Positions 54,611 to 64,000 of a DNA stretch of 64,000 bases are shown piece by piece. The notes below the pieces were generated by a model. The model made no database searches, was not told where the DNA came from, and saw only the letters and a program-made list of their open reading frames with translations. Each line of letters begins with the position of its first letter. Within the stretch, counting starts at the first letter, position 1. This DNA is from Cynocephalus volans. Taxonomy: Eukaryota; Chordata; Mammalia; Dermoptera; Cynocephalidae. The position numbers were made by a program, and so were the translations under genes. The DNA lies in assembly GCF_027409185.1 (NCBI RefSeq), contig NC_084463.1, positions 52,570,907 through 52,634,906 on the forward strand, in the 5' to 3' direction.

Positions 54611-55108
54611 AATATGGACATAAAATATATAAGAAAAAGGTACAAATTATTAAAATCTGTGCTTCCGGTTTTTATTCTTTGTGTATTTTTCTCTTGACCC
54701 TTGCTCACATGTATCCCATTAACTCCTGCATGCTTTGTCCCACTAACTCCTAAGTGTGTTTCCACACCTGCTTGCTAGTAGCACAAACTACAAGAAAGAT
54801 GAATCCTCATCACTGATCAAACATATTCTTCAGGTTTTCCCAAAAGTTAAGATTTCCATGGTAAAATAGAAAGTTACTATTTTTGAGCAACAGCAGTGCC
54901 TCTCCTTTTACAGGCACTGCATGTAGCCATTGCAATAAAAATTTAAAAGCACAAGAACAAAAGTAGCAGGACATGAGACCAGATGTGATTGGATCTGGGA
55001 GAGAGGAAGGAGTTTGGGAAAAATCTCCTTTTGGTGGTTTGGGTCAAGACTACTTGGTAACAATATCATATATGAGTGTAGTACAAAAGTTCATAGAAAT
55101 AAGGAGTA
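54611..55108. other. Unassigned DNA
   Basis: About 500 bp without a recognised feature. Confidence 0.4.
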
Positions 55109-55109
55109 G

Positions 55110-55203
55110 GGCGGCCAGTTAGCTCAGTTGGTTACAGTGTGGTGTTATAACACATATGTCATGGTACAGATCCCTGTACTGGCCAGCTGCCAAAAAAAGG
55201 GGG
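55110..55203 (+). mobile_element. CYN-type SINE, single unit, close to tRNA-Ile
   Basis: GGCCAGTTAGCTCAGTTGGT, then GTGTTATAACAC and ATCCCTGTACTGGCCAGC, with an A/G-rich tail. The first half is nearly a tRNA-Ile 5' half including the A box. The lack of a proper B box, poor anticodon stem and A-rich tail argue against a real tRNA gene. Confidence 0.8.
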
Positions 55204-55249
55204 GAAATGAAAAATAGTACTAAAAGGTAATATTAATCTTTCCATGAAA

Positions 55250-55700
55250 TTTTTGAAGTACCCTCATTACAGGAGAAGAATAAAGAACATGGTATTTGTT
55301 TTGGATTTGCTAAGTGCAGGGTGCCTTTTGGGTAGCTACAAAGAAGCATTGAACAGCAAGCTGAACCTATTGCCTAAAGGCTGGGAAATATCTCCAAGCT
55401 GTAGAGATGCATTTAGCATCATCAAACCACAGAAAGCAATATTTGTCAAGGAGAACTGAAGAGTGAGATGAGTGGGAGCAGGATGGGACACTTGGATGAG
55501 ATATGTTAAGAAGAAAACGAAAGTAGAAGAATTCAGAAGATACAGTGAAGAAACCATGAGCAAGGCCATTATAAACTAACAGAGAAGAATTTCCTTGTAA
55601 AAATCATGAATAGCAGTTTCAAATACAGCAGAAGATTCAAGAAAGGCAAAGCCAAAATGTTTTTCAATTGGATGATAACTTAAGTTAGTGATAAACTTTT
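55250..55700 (+). repeat. Ancient dispersed mammalian repeat (same theme as 39965-40315)
   Basis: TTTTGGATTTGCTAAGTGCA and GTGCCTTTTGGGTAGCTACA are followed by AGAATTCAGAAGATACAGTG and TCAAGAAAGGCAAAGCC. The order follows an old interspersed repeat that I recognise but cannot name. The 71-codon frame inside is not a gene. Confidence 0.5.
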
Positions 55701-57059
55701 AAAGAACTGAACTAAAGCTACATCAAGTAGATTAAAATGCAAGTGACCAACAAAAGTGTTTACCAGAAAATATAACTTTGAACTGTCGGTGGTGCAACCC
55801 ACATACACAGAGCAGCTGAGAGAAATGTACAGAATTATTGAGGGCCTCCACTGGATCCCATTCTATACATATTCCAGGCTTTCCTGTGCAGTAAGTGGGG
55901 ACTTTAAAAAGCTGCCTGGGACAACAGCACTAAAGCAACTTCATAAGAACCTTATTAACTGATATGTTATTTACCACTGGATAACTGTTACCACTGCAGA
56001 ACAAGAATGTTTATTTCCAGGTTGGCTATGAAACACAGTCCACTGTACCGTGCATGTGACCAATGAAGACTGTGCATCAGACTTTATATCTCATAAAAAT
56101 TTAGCAAGTTTTTGTCTTAGGGTCAATTGGAATCATGTAATAATGTGTCTTTTTGCCCTGGTATCAGAAAAATACACCAATTTGCACTCAGATCGTTCTA
56201 TGGTCCTGTAACCTGCATATATCAATATTCCACCTTTCTCTTTTTTATGTAATATTTCAGTATTGTTAAATTTAGGTTTTTTGTTTGTTTGTTTACTTTT
56301 TGGCTATAATTACTGAATACTCATAAAGCTCTTAAAATATAATGTAAAATAAGCAGATGCATGCCCAAATAAACAACTTACCAGAGATGAATTTATTTTC
56401 TTTGCTCTTGGAGACAGGTAAAGGCCTCTGGAATCATCATTGGAAGAGAAGGTGAATGAAGGCACTCAGGAGAGAAATGAATCTATGGCTTGGCCCTAGA
56501 TTCTACTCTGCAAAGCTCTCTAGAAGAACAGCTAGGAAACAAAACTATACAAGCCTCCCTATGGGGTAATAGTTCCTTACATGAGAGTGGGCAGGAAAGA
56601 ACTCCCTGAAGGAGCATCCACGCTGAACATGCTGATCCTTTTTTTCTCTTCATTAATAGAGATTAAACACAATTTACCCTTATGTTACTCAGAACATTTA
56701 TTTGCTACTGGTTTAGTAACAGTTAATGTTACAGAAAAAGCAATTTAAATTTTAAGGATGATTGTTTAAAATAAAGTACTGTACACACACACACAAAAAA
56801 AACATTACGTGCTCACTAAAATTGACGTTGTAAAAAGATACTTGAGAAGTATTAACTACTTTCCCATTAATAAAGACACACCACACAGAAGTCCATAACG
56901 CTGTTTCCAGTGGAACACCTCTTCCTTTATAGATATAAATTTCATGGAAAGTATGCATCTTCCAACCTCACATTTTTGGCTGATGATGGTACAGGGGAAA
57001 TGTCCATAGTGTATATCATAGTGTACTTTTCCACAAGTGATTCCCAGTGACACACATCC
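55701..57059. other. AT-rich unassigned DNA
   Basis: About 1.4 kb with no gene. A short CA run occurs at 56783-56794. Confidence 0.4.
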
Positions 57060-57460
57060 TTGTCTTTATGCCCTCACATAGTTCCCTCCCACAATGATGC
57101 TCGGCTTTGCCATTTCAATTAGTTTATCCAATGGGACTTCAGTAAATGAGATACAAACATAGTTTTGAAGAATATTTGCCCAACAGAGTTTGCCTTCTTG
57201 AATACTATCATGCTGTGAAGCAGCCCAGGGCTTGCCTGTTGGATAGCCAGTGCCCAGCCAAGTGCCAGAACAAGCCACTACACTTGTGAGTGATGTCCTC
57301 TTCATGGAACCAGCCTCAGTCAAGGCACCAGACCCCTATAGCCTCATTTCTGATTCCAGATGACACCAGCATAGGTACTGTCCAGCTGAGCCCAGCCCCA
57401 AACACTGATTCATGGAATTATAAGTGACTGTTTCTTAAGTGAGTAAGTTTTTGTCATTTA
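57060..57460 (+). mobile_element. MLT1-like MaLR LTR, diverged
   Basis: TCGGCTTTGCCATTTCAATT, ATCCAATGGGACTTCAGTAA, GGGCTTGCCTGTTGGATAGC and GAATTATAAGTGACTGTTTC resemble the older MLT1 LTR subfamilies. Divergence is high and the boundaries are approximate. Confidence 0.45.
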
Positions 57461-58054
57461 TAACACATGAAATTCTAATACATACAATTGCTCCAAATTT
57501 AGTATGTTTAGCGTACTGGTGGGAAGAAAAGAAAGAATCAGAATATGTGACAAATACAGTCAACAGAACTCCACAATCACACAAGTTGTTAGAAGCACAA
57601 TAAATGTCAACCAGGTGGACCTCAGGATGGCTGCTGGGAATAAGAGATGCCATGTGAACCATAAAATATATTCTCTAGAGATCATAAGACTGTGTTTAAA
57701 TATGTACATCATTAGGCTGTTGCTTTTATGTGGGCATGGTTTTCTTTATATTTAAAGAAACTAGTTAGAAGTAATCGTGTGATTCAGTCTAATTTTCCCT
57801 TTTAAAATAGTGGACTATAGGCTGCTATTAAATTCCTCTAGACTTATGATTATTAAGAGTAGATTTGTGACATGAAGTGAAAATAGTTATACTGCCCCAT
57901 TGGCTCACGAAATCCACAGAAAGCATTAGGAAAAAAACAATAGGTATGTTCAAGGCAAACTTTTCTGAAACATTTGTTCTAAATTGTATGCAGGTTATGA
58001 AATTGATCTCAAAAATCAATATGAGTTTTGACTTTATTGTGGCAAAGCAGGTAA

Positions 58055-58170
58055 CACTAGTCAAAAACTCAGCATGCCTGGTATCTTCGAATTATGTGAC
58101 CCTGGGCAACTTACTCATCTCCTTACATCCAATTTCTTTTTTACATGGTAAAAAGATGCTGGTAAACCCT
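58055..58170 (+). mobile_element. MIR SINE fragment
   Basis: ATTATGTGACCCTGGGCAAC followed by TTACTCATCTCCTTACATCC and a TTTCTTTTTTACATGGTAAA word follows the MIR core consensus. Confidence 0.7.
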
Positions 58171-58245
58171 CCCTGAACTTCCAGGAAAAATTATCAAAAT
58201 AGTGGAAGTATCAGCACATTTTGTGTGTGGATACAATTTGTGGTG

Positions 58246-59060
58246 ACAGACTAGGCTTGAGAGAGCTCCAATCTGGAAATAATGAGGGTAGAATGAAGTA
58301 ATGGGAGTGTGTTAGGGAGCAATGTAGACAGATCCTCTCAATTATAATATGTTATCCCTTTGCTATAAAGCACACCCGGAAGGCTCCTTCCAACAAGTAA
58401 TGAGTTCCTAGGCAATTGCCTATCCCTCACCCAACTCACATCTCACTGCTAAAAGTTGGTCTGAACTTATCAATATCACCCAGTCACTGACAGCTTCTGA
58501 AGAAGGTAGGATCACCCAAATCTTATTCACTCTGGGACTTATGCTCAGTAATTTCTTGGGGCATATAAAGACCTTCCTTCTGTGATTATTCTGTCTCTGC
58601 TCTGAAGAGGTAGTGAGGGTGTTCAAGTGAGAGGGGTTTCCTTTCAGGTACTATTCCTACTTATGGAGCCCCCTTATTCACAGCGCATGAGGACTACTTT
58701 TCTCTCTCCCAAACCACACCATCATCCACTACACCATTCTTCCTTACAGAACTCACTGTCCCTGGAAATTAATTCTTGTTTAAACTTCTCTAAACTCAAA
58801 CTAGGAGTTGTAGTTAGACTCTACAGTGCAGGAGTGGACAGAAACTTCACTTGTTGAGGAGACACAAAGAAACACCTCAAATACAATTGCTGCAAAGTAA
58901 CAGTCTGGACACACCTCACAATTATTTCTATGGGAAATTGGGGGCATTTTGCTAGCATTAGTACAATCAAGGCACAGATGGGTAAACTGAATATTATGTA
59001 TATTACCAACAAGCTCCTTCATGGCAGAGCTGGAAATTGAACTTACCGCACACCTCCTAT
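58246..59060 (-). other. Intron-1-like paralogue, minus strand (copy C)
   Basis: The reverse complement aligns with copy A at 36025-36290: CAGTTTACCCATCTGTGCC, AAATGCCCCCAATTTCCCAT, AATAATTGTGAGGTGTGTCC, CTTCAACAAG-type CTCAACAAGTGAAGTTTCTG and CAGGGACAGTGAGTTCTG all have counterparts. Its left part, GACAGACTAGGCTTGAGAGA, is shared with copy B at 49996. Promoter-like sequence to the right of 59060 was not recognised, so the 5' end is missing or replaced. Confidence 0.65.
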
Positions 59061-59159
59061 ACTCAACGTCTACAGACCCCAACCCACCTCAACCCCACTT
59101 GAGAAGCCATCTTGAACTTGACCCCTGGCCAAGTATAAGAAAGAGGAACAATGGTATCA

Positions 59160-59666
59160 AATCAATAACCTAAACTTCCACAATAAGACACTGAAAGTAG
59201 AAGGATAAACAGAATCTAAAGTAAGCATATGAAATGAAAAAAAGTTAAAAGAGAAAGTAATGAAATAGAAAATAAAAAATAGATAACATTACCAGCAGAT
59301 TAAGATTTTTTAAAAAATGACAAATCTTCAGCTAGTCCAAGGCAAAAAAAAAAAAAAAAGAAAAGTCCCTAATAACTAAAATTAAGGCTAGGTCTTTACT
59401 ACGAACCTTAGAAAAACAAAGAAAATGTTATAGAAGAATAATATGAAAAGCTCTACACCAATATGTTAGATAATTTAGACAAAATGAATAAATACCTTGA
59501 AAGATAGAACTCTTGAAAATTTTCATAATAAAGTAATAAAATCAAGAACATAATTAGTAATCTGAATAGACCTACTACAAGTGCTTTAATAATAAAATAC
59601 TATACATCATGAAGTGTTTATGTTCAGAAAATTCAGTTAAATACTACCAAACATTTGGAGATTTAA
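59160..59666 (+). mobile_element. L1 LINE ORF2 fragment
   Basis: AAGGCTAGGTCTTTACTACG, TAGATAATTTAGACAAAATG and GTTAAATACTACCAAACATT are L1 ORF2 text. A 17-base A run lies at 59343-59359. The retroviral LTR that follows is inserted in or next to it. Confidence 0.75.
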
Positions 59667-60006
59667 TGTAAAGTTAATAGAGCTGCAAAACAACCAGTGC
59701 CCTTTTGACAAGCCCAAGTACAAAATGTCACCATCCATCTCCTCCCCTCCCCTCCCTGTTCTCTTTTACAAAGAGCCTCATGGTTTCAGAGAAAACAATA
59801 CTTTTGGCATTCCCCCATGCGCACAACTCTCCATTCCCATGACCTAACTCAGTCCCCACCCCAGAAATACATCAGCCAGCTCTTAGTGTAAACATACCAA
59901 TATAACCGCCTTAGATTATCTGCTGTCCATTTTGAGGACAGCCTGGCAGATTTCTTTCTTTAATAAAGCTTGACCAGTACCCTGCATTTTGGCTCACTTC
60001 CTTTCA
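59667..60006 (+). mobile_element. 5' LTR of the tRNA-Phe-primed provirus
   Basis: It ends TTTCA three bases before the primer site. AATAAA at 59962-59967 is followed by a GCTTGACCAGTACCCTGC tail typical of R/U5. The start at TGTAAAG (59667) is a guess from the end of L1 text; about 340 bp. The other LTR is outside the window, so the limits cannot be checked internally. Confidence 0.65.
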
Positions 60007-60009
60007 TTT

Positions 60010-60027
60010 TGGTGCCGAAACCCAGGA
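60010..60027 (+). other. Primer-binding site, tRNA-Phe
   Basis: TGGTGCCGAAACCCAGGA is complementary to the 3' end of tRNA-Phe with a single mismatch (A for G at the fifteenth base). It lies three bases after the LTR end. Confidence 0.85.
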
Positions 60028-60179
60028 AGGGTCTTGGATGGACCATCGGCCGATCCCCTCTCTTGGGTTCATTGGCTCCCAACTACCTTTCCCAAATCTG
60101 CCAAACTCTGTACCCTTGGGGCTTTCTCCTTTTGCCATTTCACACCAACACATCCAACACCAGCCTCAATTCATGGTGA

Positions 60180-62155
60180 GTCAGTGGGTCTGTACTGCCT
60201 ACTTCTATGGGTTTCCCCCAACTACTCTATGACTCCAGTCTCAATGAAGCTCAGGTGCCTGGCTGGGGGATCTCCTCTCATGTCACCCAGCTATTGAAGG
60301 ATGCTTCATTAGCTGGTTGGTGGCTTTTTTCTCTCGGAAAGAAGGTGGATGGCGGAGGGGATGCTCTTTGTTGGCATGATTCTTCTACCAGGACTGACTG
60401 CCCTTTCTTACCCTCTAAATGGGATCCTCACAATCTAAACCTCCATGTTCTATGCCTTTGGGCTGTCTCCTAGCTGGCTTAAATTCTGTCAGCTTTCAGG
60501 GAGACTTTGTCATCACCCTTCTCCTACTAGGATTACTTGTTCCCTTCCTCACCCTCTACGTGGGATCCTTATGATCCAAACTGTCACACTCTATGCCCTT
60601 AGGCTGTCTCCTGGCCAACTTACAACTTCTTGGCCTCCAGGGAGACATTAAGGACAAATGTCTCATTCTCTGCTCCAATCAGGTTTGGCCTAAATACAAA
60701 CTAGACAAGGGATCCCAGTGGCCAGAAGATGGCACTCAATTTAGATATTCTTACAGATTTAGACAACATTTGTCACTGAAATGGCAAAGCTGGAGAGATT
60801 CCTTATGTACAAGCTTTCCTCTATCTCCAATTACATCCTTCTCTCTGCAAAACCTGTCCTGTCTCAAATTCCCCTAGCTGATGCCCAATGTCCCCCTCTG
60901 GACTTGGATCAATCTTTTGACCCAGCAGATTACTCTGAACCCTGACCACCTCCTTACACTCCAGATCCTTCATCAGTGCCTCCACCTTCTCTCACTGTTC
61001 CCCACACCTGGCCTCCAGATGCTCATCCTCAGCCCAACTCCTCCCCTTCTTCCCATTCTTCAGATAAGAAGCCCACCTCAGCTCTGGTTCCTTTATATCC
61101 CCTCCTTGAAGTGGCCGGGGTGGAGGGAATTATCTGGGTACAAATTCCTTTTCTCTTTCCAATCTCTCCCAGATTGAAAAACATTTAAGATCTTTTCAAA
61201 TTGACCCAGATTCATATACCAAAGAATTCAAATATCTCATCCCATCTTATGATCTCACCTGGCATGATATTTTTATGATTCTCACTACCACTCTCTCTCC
61301 TGAAGATAGGGAACAAGTCTGGATGGCGGCCCAGCACCAGGCAGATGAGGTACATACCTAGAATAACAGAAGGCCTGTGGGAGCCACAGCCGTCCCTCAC
61401 AAGGACCCTAAATGGGACTACCAGGCTGGCCACAGGGATCAGGAATTGAAGGATAACATGATCACATACCTACTTTGTAGCCTCCAAAAGGCTACTCACA
61501 AGTCAATCATTTAGGACAAGCTTAGAGAGATCACACAGAGATCCACTGAAAATCCCAGCAAATTCCTAACCAGCCTCTCTGAGGCTTTACATAAATACAC
61601 ATGTATAGATCCAAACACCCAGGCAGGCATGGCTCTATTACACTCTCATTTCATTACTCAATCAGCCCTTGACATTCAAAAAAAGGTTTTAAAAGTTGAG
61701 GATGGTCGAAATACTACCCAACAAGACCTCCTTGATGCTGCTTTCAAAGTTTTTAACAATAGAGAGGAGCAGGAGAAAAAAGATCATTACAAAGAGAACA
61801 GGCCAAATACCAGCTCCAGGCTAATGCCACCTGAGGCTCACATGCTCCAAACCAGGTGACCTTAAGAGGCAAGCTACCCAGAAACTGCCTCAAGTGCAGT
61901 CAACTGGCAACTGGGCATGAGCATGTCCCAATCCAAGGCTTCCAACAGGGTCTTGTCATCATTGCAAACAGCCAGGTCACTGTAGCTTTGACTGTGCCCC
62001 TCACCAGAGAGGGAGTGGACCAGTTTCTAACCACAACTTTCAGCTCCACAGCCTTCTCTACCAGAGCTTCTAGGCTTTGCCCAGGAGGAGGACTGATGAT
62101 GCCCAGGGCCCAAGGCCCCCACAGAGATCACCACATGTGAGCCCAGGGTAACTCT
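60180..62155 (+). pseudogene. gag: Degenerate gag of the tRNA-Phe-primed provirus
   Basis: Gag pieces occur in several frames. A matrix-like part is at about 60593-60877 (QFRYSYRFRQHLSLKWQSWR). A Pro-rich linker with a PPPY late-domain motif follows (PPPYTPDPSSVPPPS, near 60948-60992), which in live viruses recruits the ESCRT budding machinery. Capsid follows in broken frames (DREQVWMAAQHQADEVHT, about 61308-61360; QAGMALLHSHFITQSALDIQ, 61620-61680). The nucleocapsid keeps one perfect CX2CX4HX4C zinc knuckle, CHHCKQPGHCSFDC, at 61954-61995. Stops and frame changes make it non-functional. Confidence 0.8.
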
Positions 62156-62159
62156 CCTC

Positions 62160-62636
62160 ATGGCAGGTAAGTTGATCTCTTTTGACATCGATACAGAGGA
62201 CACTTACTCTACCCTTCCTGAATATGCAGGACCAACAACCCCATCCTCTATCACAATAGTAGGGGTCATGGGATCAGAATACTGCCCACAGATCACTCAA
62301 CCCCTTTCCTGTACTCTATATCACACCGAATTCACACACAAATGTTTGATAATGCCTCAATGCCCAACCACCTTATTGGGCTGTGACATCCTTTCCAAAT
62401 TCAAAGCTACCCTTACCTTGAACACTTTAACTCCAGCTAGAATACTCCTGTTGCAGGCCACCCCAGACTTGAGCCCTGAAACCTCTACCCTCGCTTTTCC
62501 CCCTGACAAAGTTAATCCTGTGGCATGGGATACCTCCTCACCCTCCATCACTACTCATCACCCTCCCATCCTCATGAAGCTGTGGGATCCTTCTTCTTTC
62601 CCTAATGTCCGACAATACCGCATCGCTATTAATTAA
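62160..62636 (+). pseudogene. pro: Protease and start of RT of the tRNA-Phe-primed provirus
   Basis: An open stretch of 158 codons runs from the protease into RT. The active-site loop reads FDIDTEDTYSTL: catalytic Asp-Thr are kept, but the following Gly-Ala are Glu-Asp, which should destroy the fold of the loop. CPTTLLGCDILSKFKATL is the C-terminal protease motif. A spacer follows, then LWDPSSFPNVRQYRIAIN, the usual RT N-terminal approach, before a stop at 62634-62636. The upstream in-frame start used here is only the first ATG; the natural product would be a readthrough or frameshift fusion with gag. Confidence 0.8.
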
Positions 62637-63960
62637 TAGGATTAAAGCCCCTTATAAACAAACTCCTTTCTTCTCATCTTCTATGACCCACCCATTCATC
62701 TTGTAATACACCCATCCTTCCAGTTATAAAGCCTAATGGCTCATACCATTTAGTTTAAGACTGCAGGACCGTTAATGCAAACATTTTACTCATAACCTCA
62801 ATCGTTTCTAACCCCTATACTCTTATATCCACAATCCCAACCACAACCCATTTCTTCTCTGTACTTGACCTCAAAGATGCCTTTTTTCTATCCCCTTACA
62901 CCTGTCCTGTCAAAACCTGTTCACCTTCACCTGGAGTGACCCTGATATGTGTCATTCATTTCCAACAACTCACCTGGACAGTACTACCTTAGGGGTTTTG
63001 GAATAGCCCCCACTTTTTTGGCCAGGCCTCAGCTCAAGACTTATCTGAACTTCTTCCAACTTCTAGGACTTTAATATAGTATGTGGATGACATCCTCCTT
63101 TGTAACTCCTCCTATGAGGATTCACAGGCCCACACTGTTGCCTCCTTAATTTCCTGGCCTCCAGGGGATGTCAAGTGTCCCCCAGTAAGGCCCAAATTTC
63201 TTCTTCAGTCACCTATTTGGGAGTCCACCTCACCCCCAACACTAGAGAAATAACAGTGGATTTCAAGAATTTAATTTCTGAACTCCCTAGTCCTACTACA
63301 AAGAGTGAAATGTTCTCTTTCCTGGGGCTTGCAAGATAACTCCACGTGTGGATTCCTAACTTTGGTTTGCTAGCACAACTGCTTTATGAGGCAGCCAAAG
63401 GGGATCCTACCATTCCTTTAGATCCCACAAAGCCCATTCATTCTCCCTTCCAGTGATTAAAAGCCACTCGCCTCACAGCCCTGGCTCTGTTCCTCCCAAA
63501 CCTATCTCATCCTTTTATCCTATACGTCACTGAAACCCAAAGATTGGCAGTTGGGGTTTTGGGACAACAGGCAGGAGATATTTTCTCTCCAGTTGCGTTC
63601 CTCTCAAAACAACTAGACACCACAGTCGGGGATGGTCTCCCTATTTATGGGCCTTGGCAGCAGCCGCCCTTTTAGCATAGAAAAGCTCTAAACTAACTTT
63701 TGGACAACAAATGTTTGTTCCCCTCATCATCTCCAAGACCTTATCAGCCACAAGGCCATGTCAATTCTCTCTCCCTCCTGCTTACAATTAATTCACCTTA
63801 CTTTCATCGAAAACTCCCAGTTTTCTTTCAAACCTTGCCCTCCTTTAAATCCAGCTACCCTACTTCCAAAATACTGACAACCTTTAGACATAATTGCACA
63901 GTGGATTTAGACCTTTGTCTCTATCTCTTTCCACAAATTTCCCCACATCCCATTATGCGG
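62637..63960 (+). pseudogene. pol: Reverse transcriptase remnant of the tRNA-Phe-primed provirus
   Basis: RT motifs lie in shifting frames: VLDLKDAFF (62861-62887), a broken LP-GF word before NSPHFFGQ (about 62985-63020), and the catalytic YVDDILLC with YVDD at 63080-63091. The thumb and connection region follow (SFLGLA near 63318, LLYEAAKGDPTIPLDPTKPI near 63380-63437, then VAFLSKQLDTTVGDGLP near 63594-63645). Stops interrupt every frame. It leads into RNase H at the window edge. Confidence 0.8.
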
Positions 63961-64000
63961 CTCCAGCATACATGGTTCGTCGATGGGAGTGCCACATCCA
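63961..64000 (+). pseudogene. pol: RNase H start, cut by window end
   Basis: TWFVDGSATS at 63971-64000 is the first RNase H catalytic motif (Asp in VDGS). Everything further is outside the window. Confidence 0.7.

Larger units (their letters stand above)
59667..64000 (+). mobile_element. Class I ERV with tRNA-Phe primer site (ERV-F/H-like), runs off the window
   Basis: A 5' LTR, primer site, leader, gag, protease and most of RT are present in order, all broken by frameshifts and stops. The primer site fits tRNA-Phe, as used by the HERV-F group, and the protease and RT style fits the HERV-H/F branch of gamma-like elements. The window ends within the first RNase H motif, so integrase, env and the 3' LTR, if present, lie beyond 64000. 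Confidence 0.85.

Noticed and set aside
55110-55203. Possible tRNA-Ile gene
   Set aside because: The 5' half is tRNA-like, but the anticodon arm and B box are poor and an A/G-rich tail follows, so it is a CYN SINE.
59667-64000. Endogenous lentivirus, which is known from colugos
   Set aside because: The primer site fits tRNA-Phe, not tRNA-Lys, and the single zinc knuckle and RT style are gamma-like. None of the other proviruses looks lentiviral either.
1-64000. CRISPR array, bacterial operon, or phage-like system
   Set aside because: No spaced direct repeats, ribosome-binding sites or dense gene packing. All evidence points to mammalian repeat-rich DNA.

Overview
This is mammalian nuclear DNA with no intact protein-coding gene in view; almost everything is mobile-element debris. 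The best clue to the host is a tRNA-Ile-like SINE that recurs at least ten times on both strands, as one-unit and two-unit forms. It matches what I know of the CYN SINE family of colugos (flying lemurs, Dermoptera; e.g. Galeopterus variegatus). Pan-mammalian fossils (L1M-type LINEs, MaLR LTRs of the MLT1 and THE1/MST kind, MIR, L2) fit a placental mammal.

Layout. 1-262: a young CYN SINE with a 17-bp target duplication. 316-7569: an LTR, then a class III (ERV-L/S-like) provirus with a tRNA-Ser-like primer site. Its gag, pro, RT, RNase H and integrase are recognisable but broken, and an inverted LTR with a repeated gag start sits near its 5' end. 8023-11181: an MLT1 LTR, a complete MaLR-type LTR with a 5-bp target duplication, L1, and a processed pseudogene of the mitochondrial carrier SLC25A51. 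12860-15000: a minus-strand L1 5' end with tandem promoter-like repeats, then an L1 ORF2 piece. 15000-17376: GC-rich DNA of unknown origin.

17377-25941: a class I (gamma-like) provirus with two LTRs, gag, a mutated protease, RNase H and integrase, but most of RT missing. It was later interrupted at 21646-23576 by an ORF-less, L1-derived composite element flanked by a 10-bp target duplication. 25942-28620: MIR/L2, a minus-strand solo LTR, and about 550 bp of degenerate interstitial telomeric (TTAGGG-like) repeat. 28620-34900: unassigned DNA, an MLT1 LTR, L1 with nested CYN SINEs, and a duplicated CA tract.

35400-36300: a GC/CpG-rich promoter made of three tandem units with CRE-like sites, followed by a likely first exon and splice donor. 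Related segments lie in the opposite orientation at about 49990-51420 and 58246-59060, so this is a locally duplicated gene 5' end. 36370-37270: a minus-strand LTR with an 89-bp tandem repeat. 38300-47740: ancient repeats, L1M pieces, a THE1/MST-like MaLR with two unlike LTRs, and an L1 5'UTR. 48940-49235: an isolated env transmembrane remnant. 51420-59666: AT-rich DNA with L1 and other fossils. 59667-64000: the 5' two-thirds of a tRNA-Phe-primed class I provirus that runs off the window.

No host pathway can be read from this window. The notable points are the nested chronology of insertions, the ORF-less composite retrotransposon, the duplicated promoter/first-exon family and the interstitial telomeric block.
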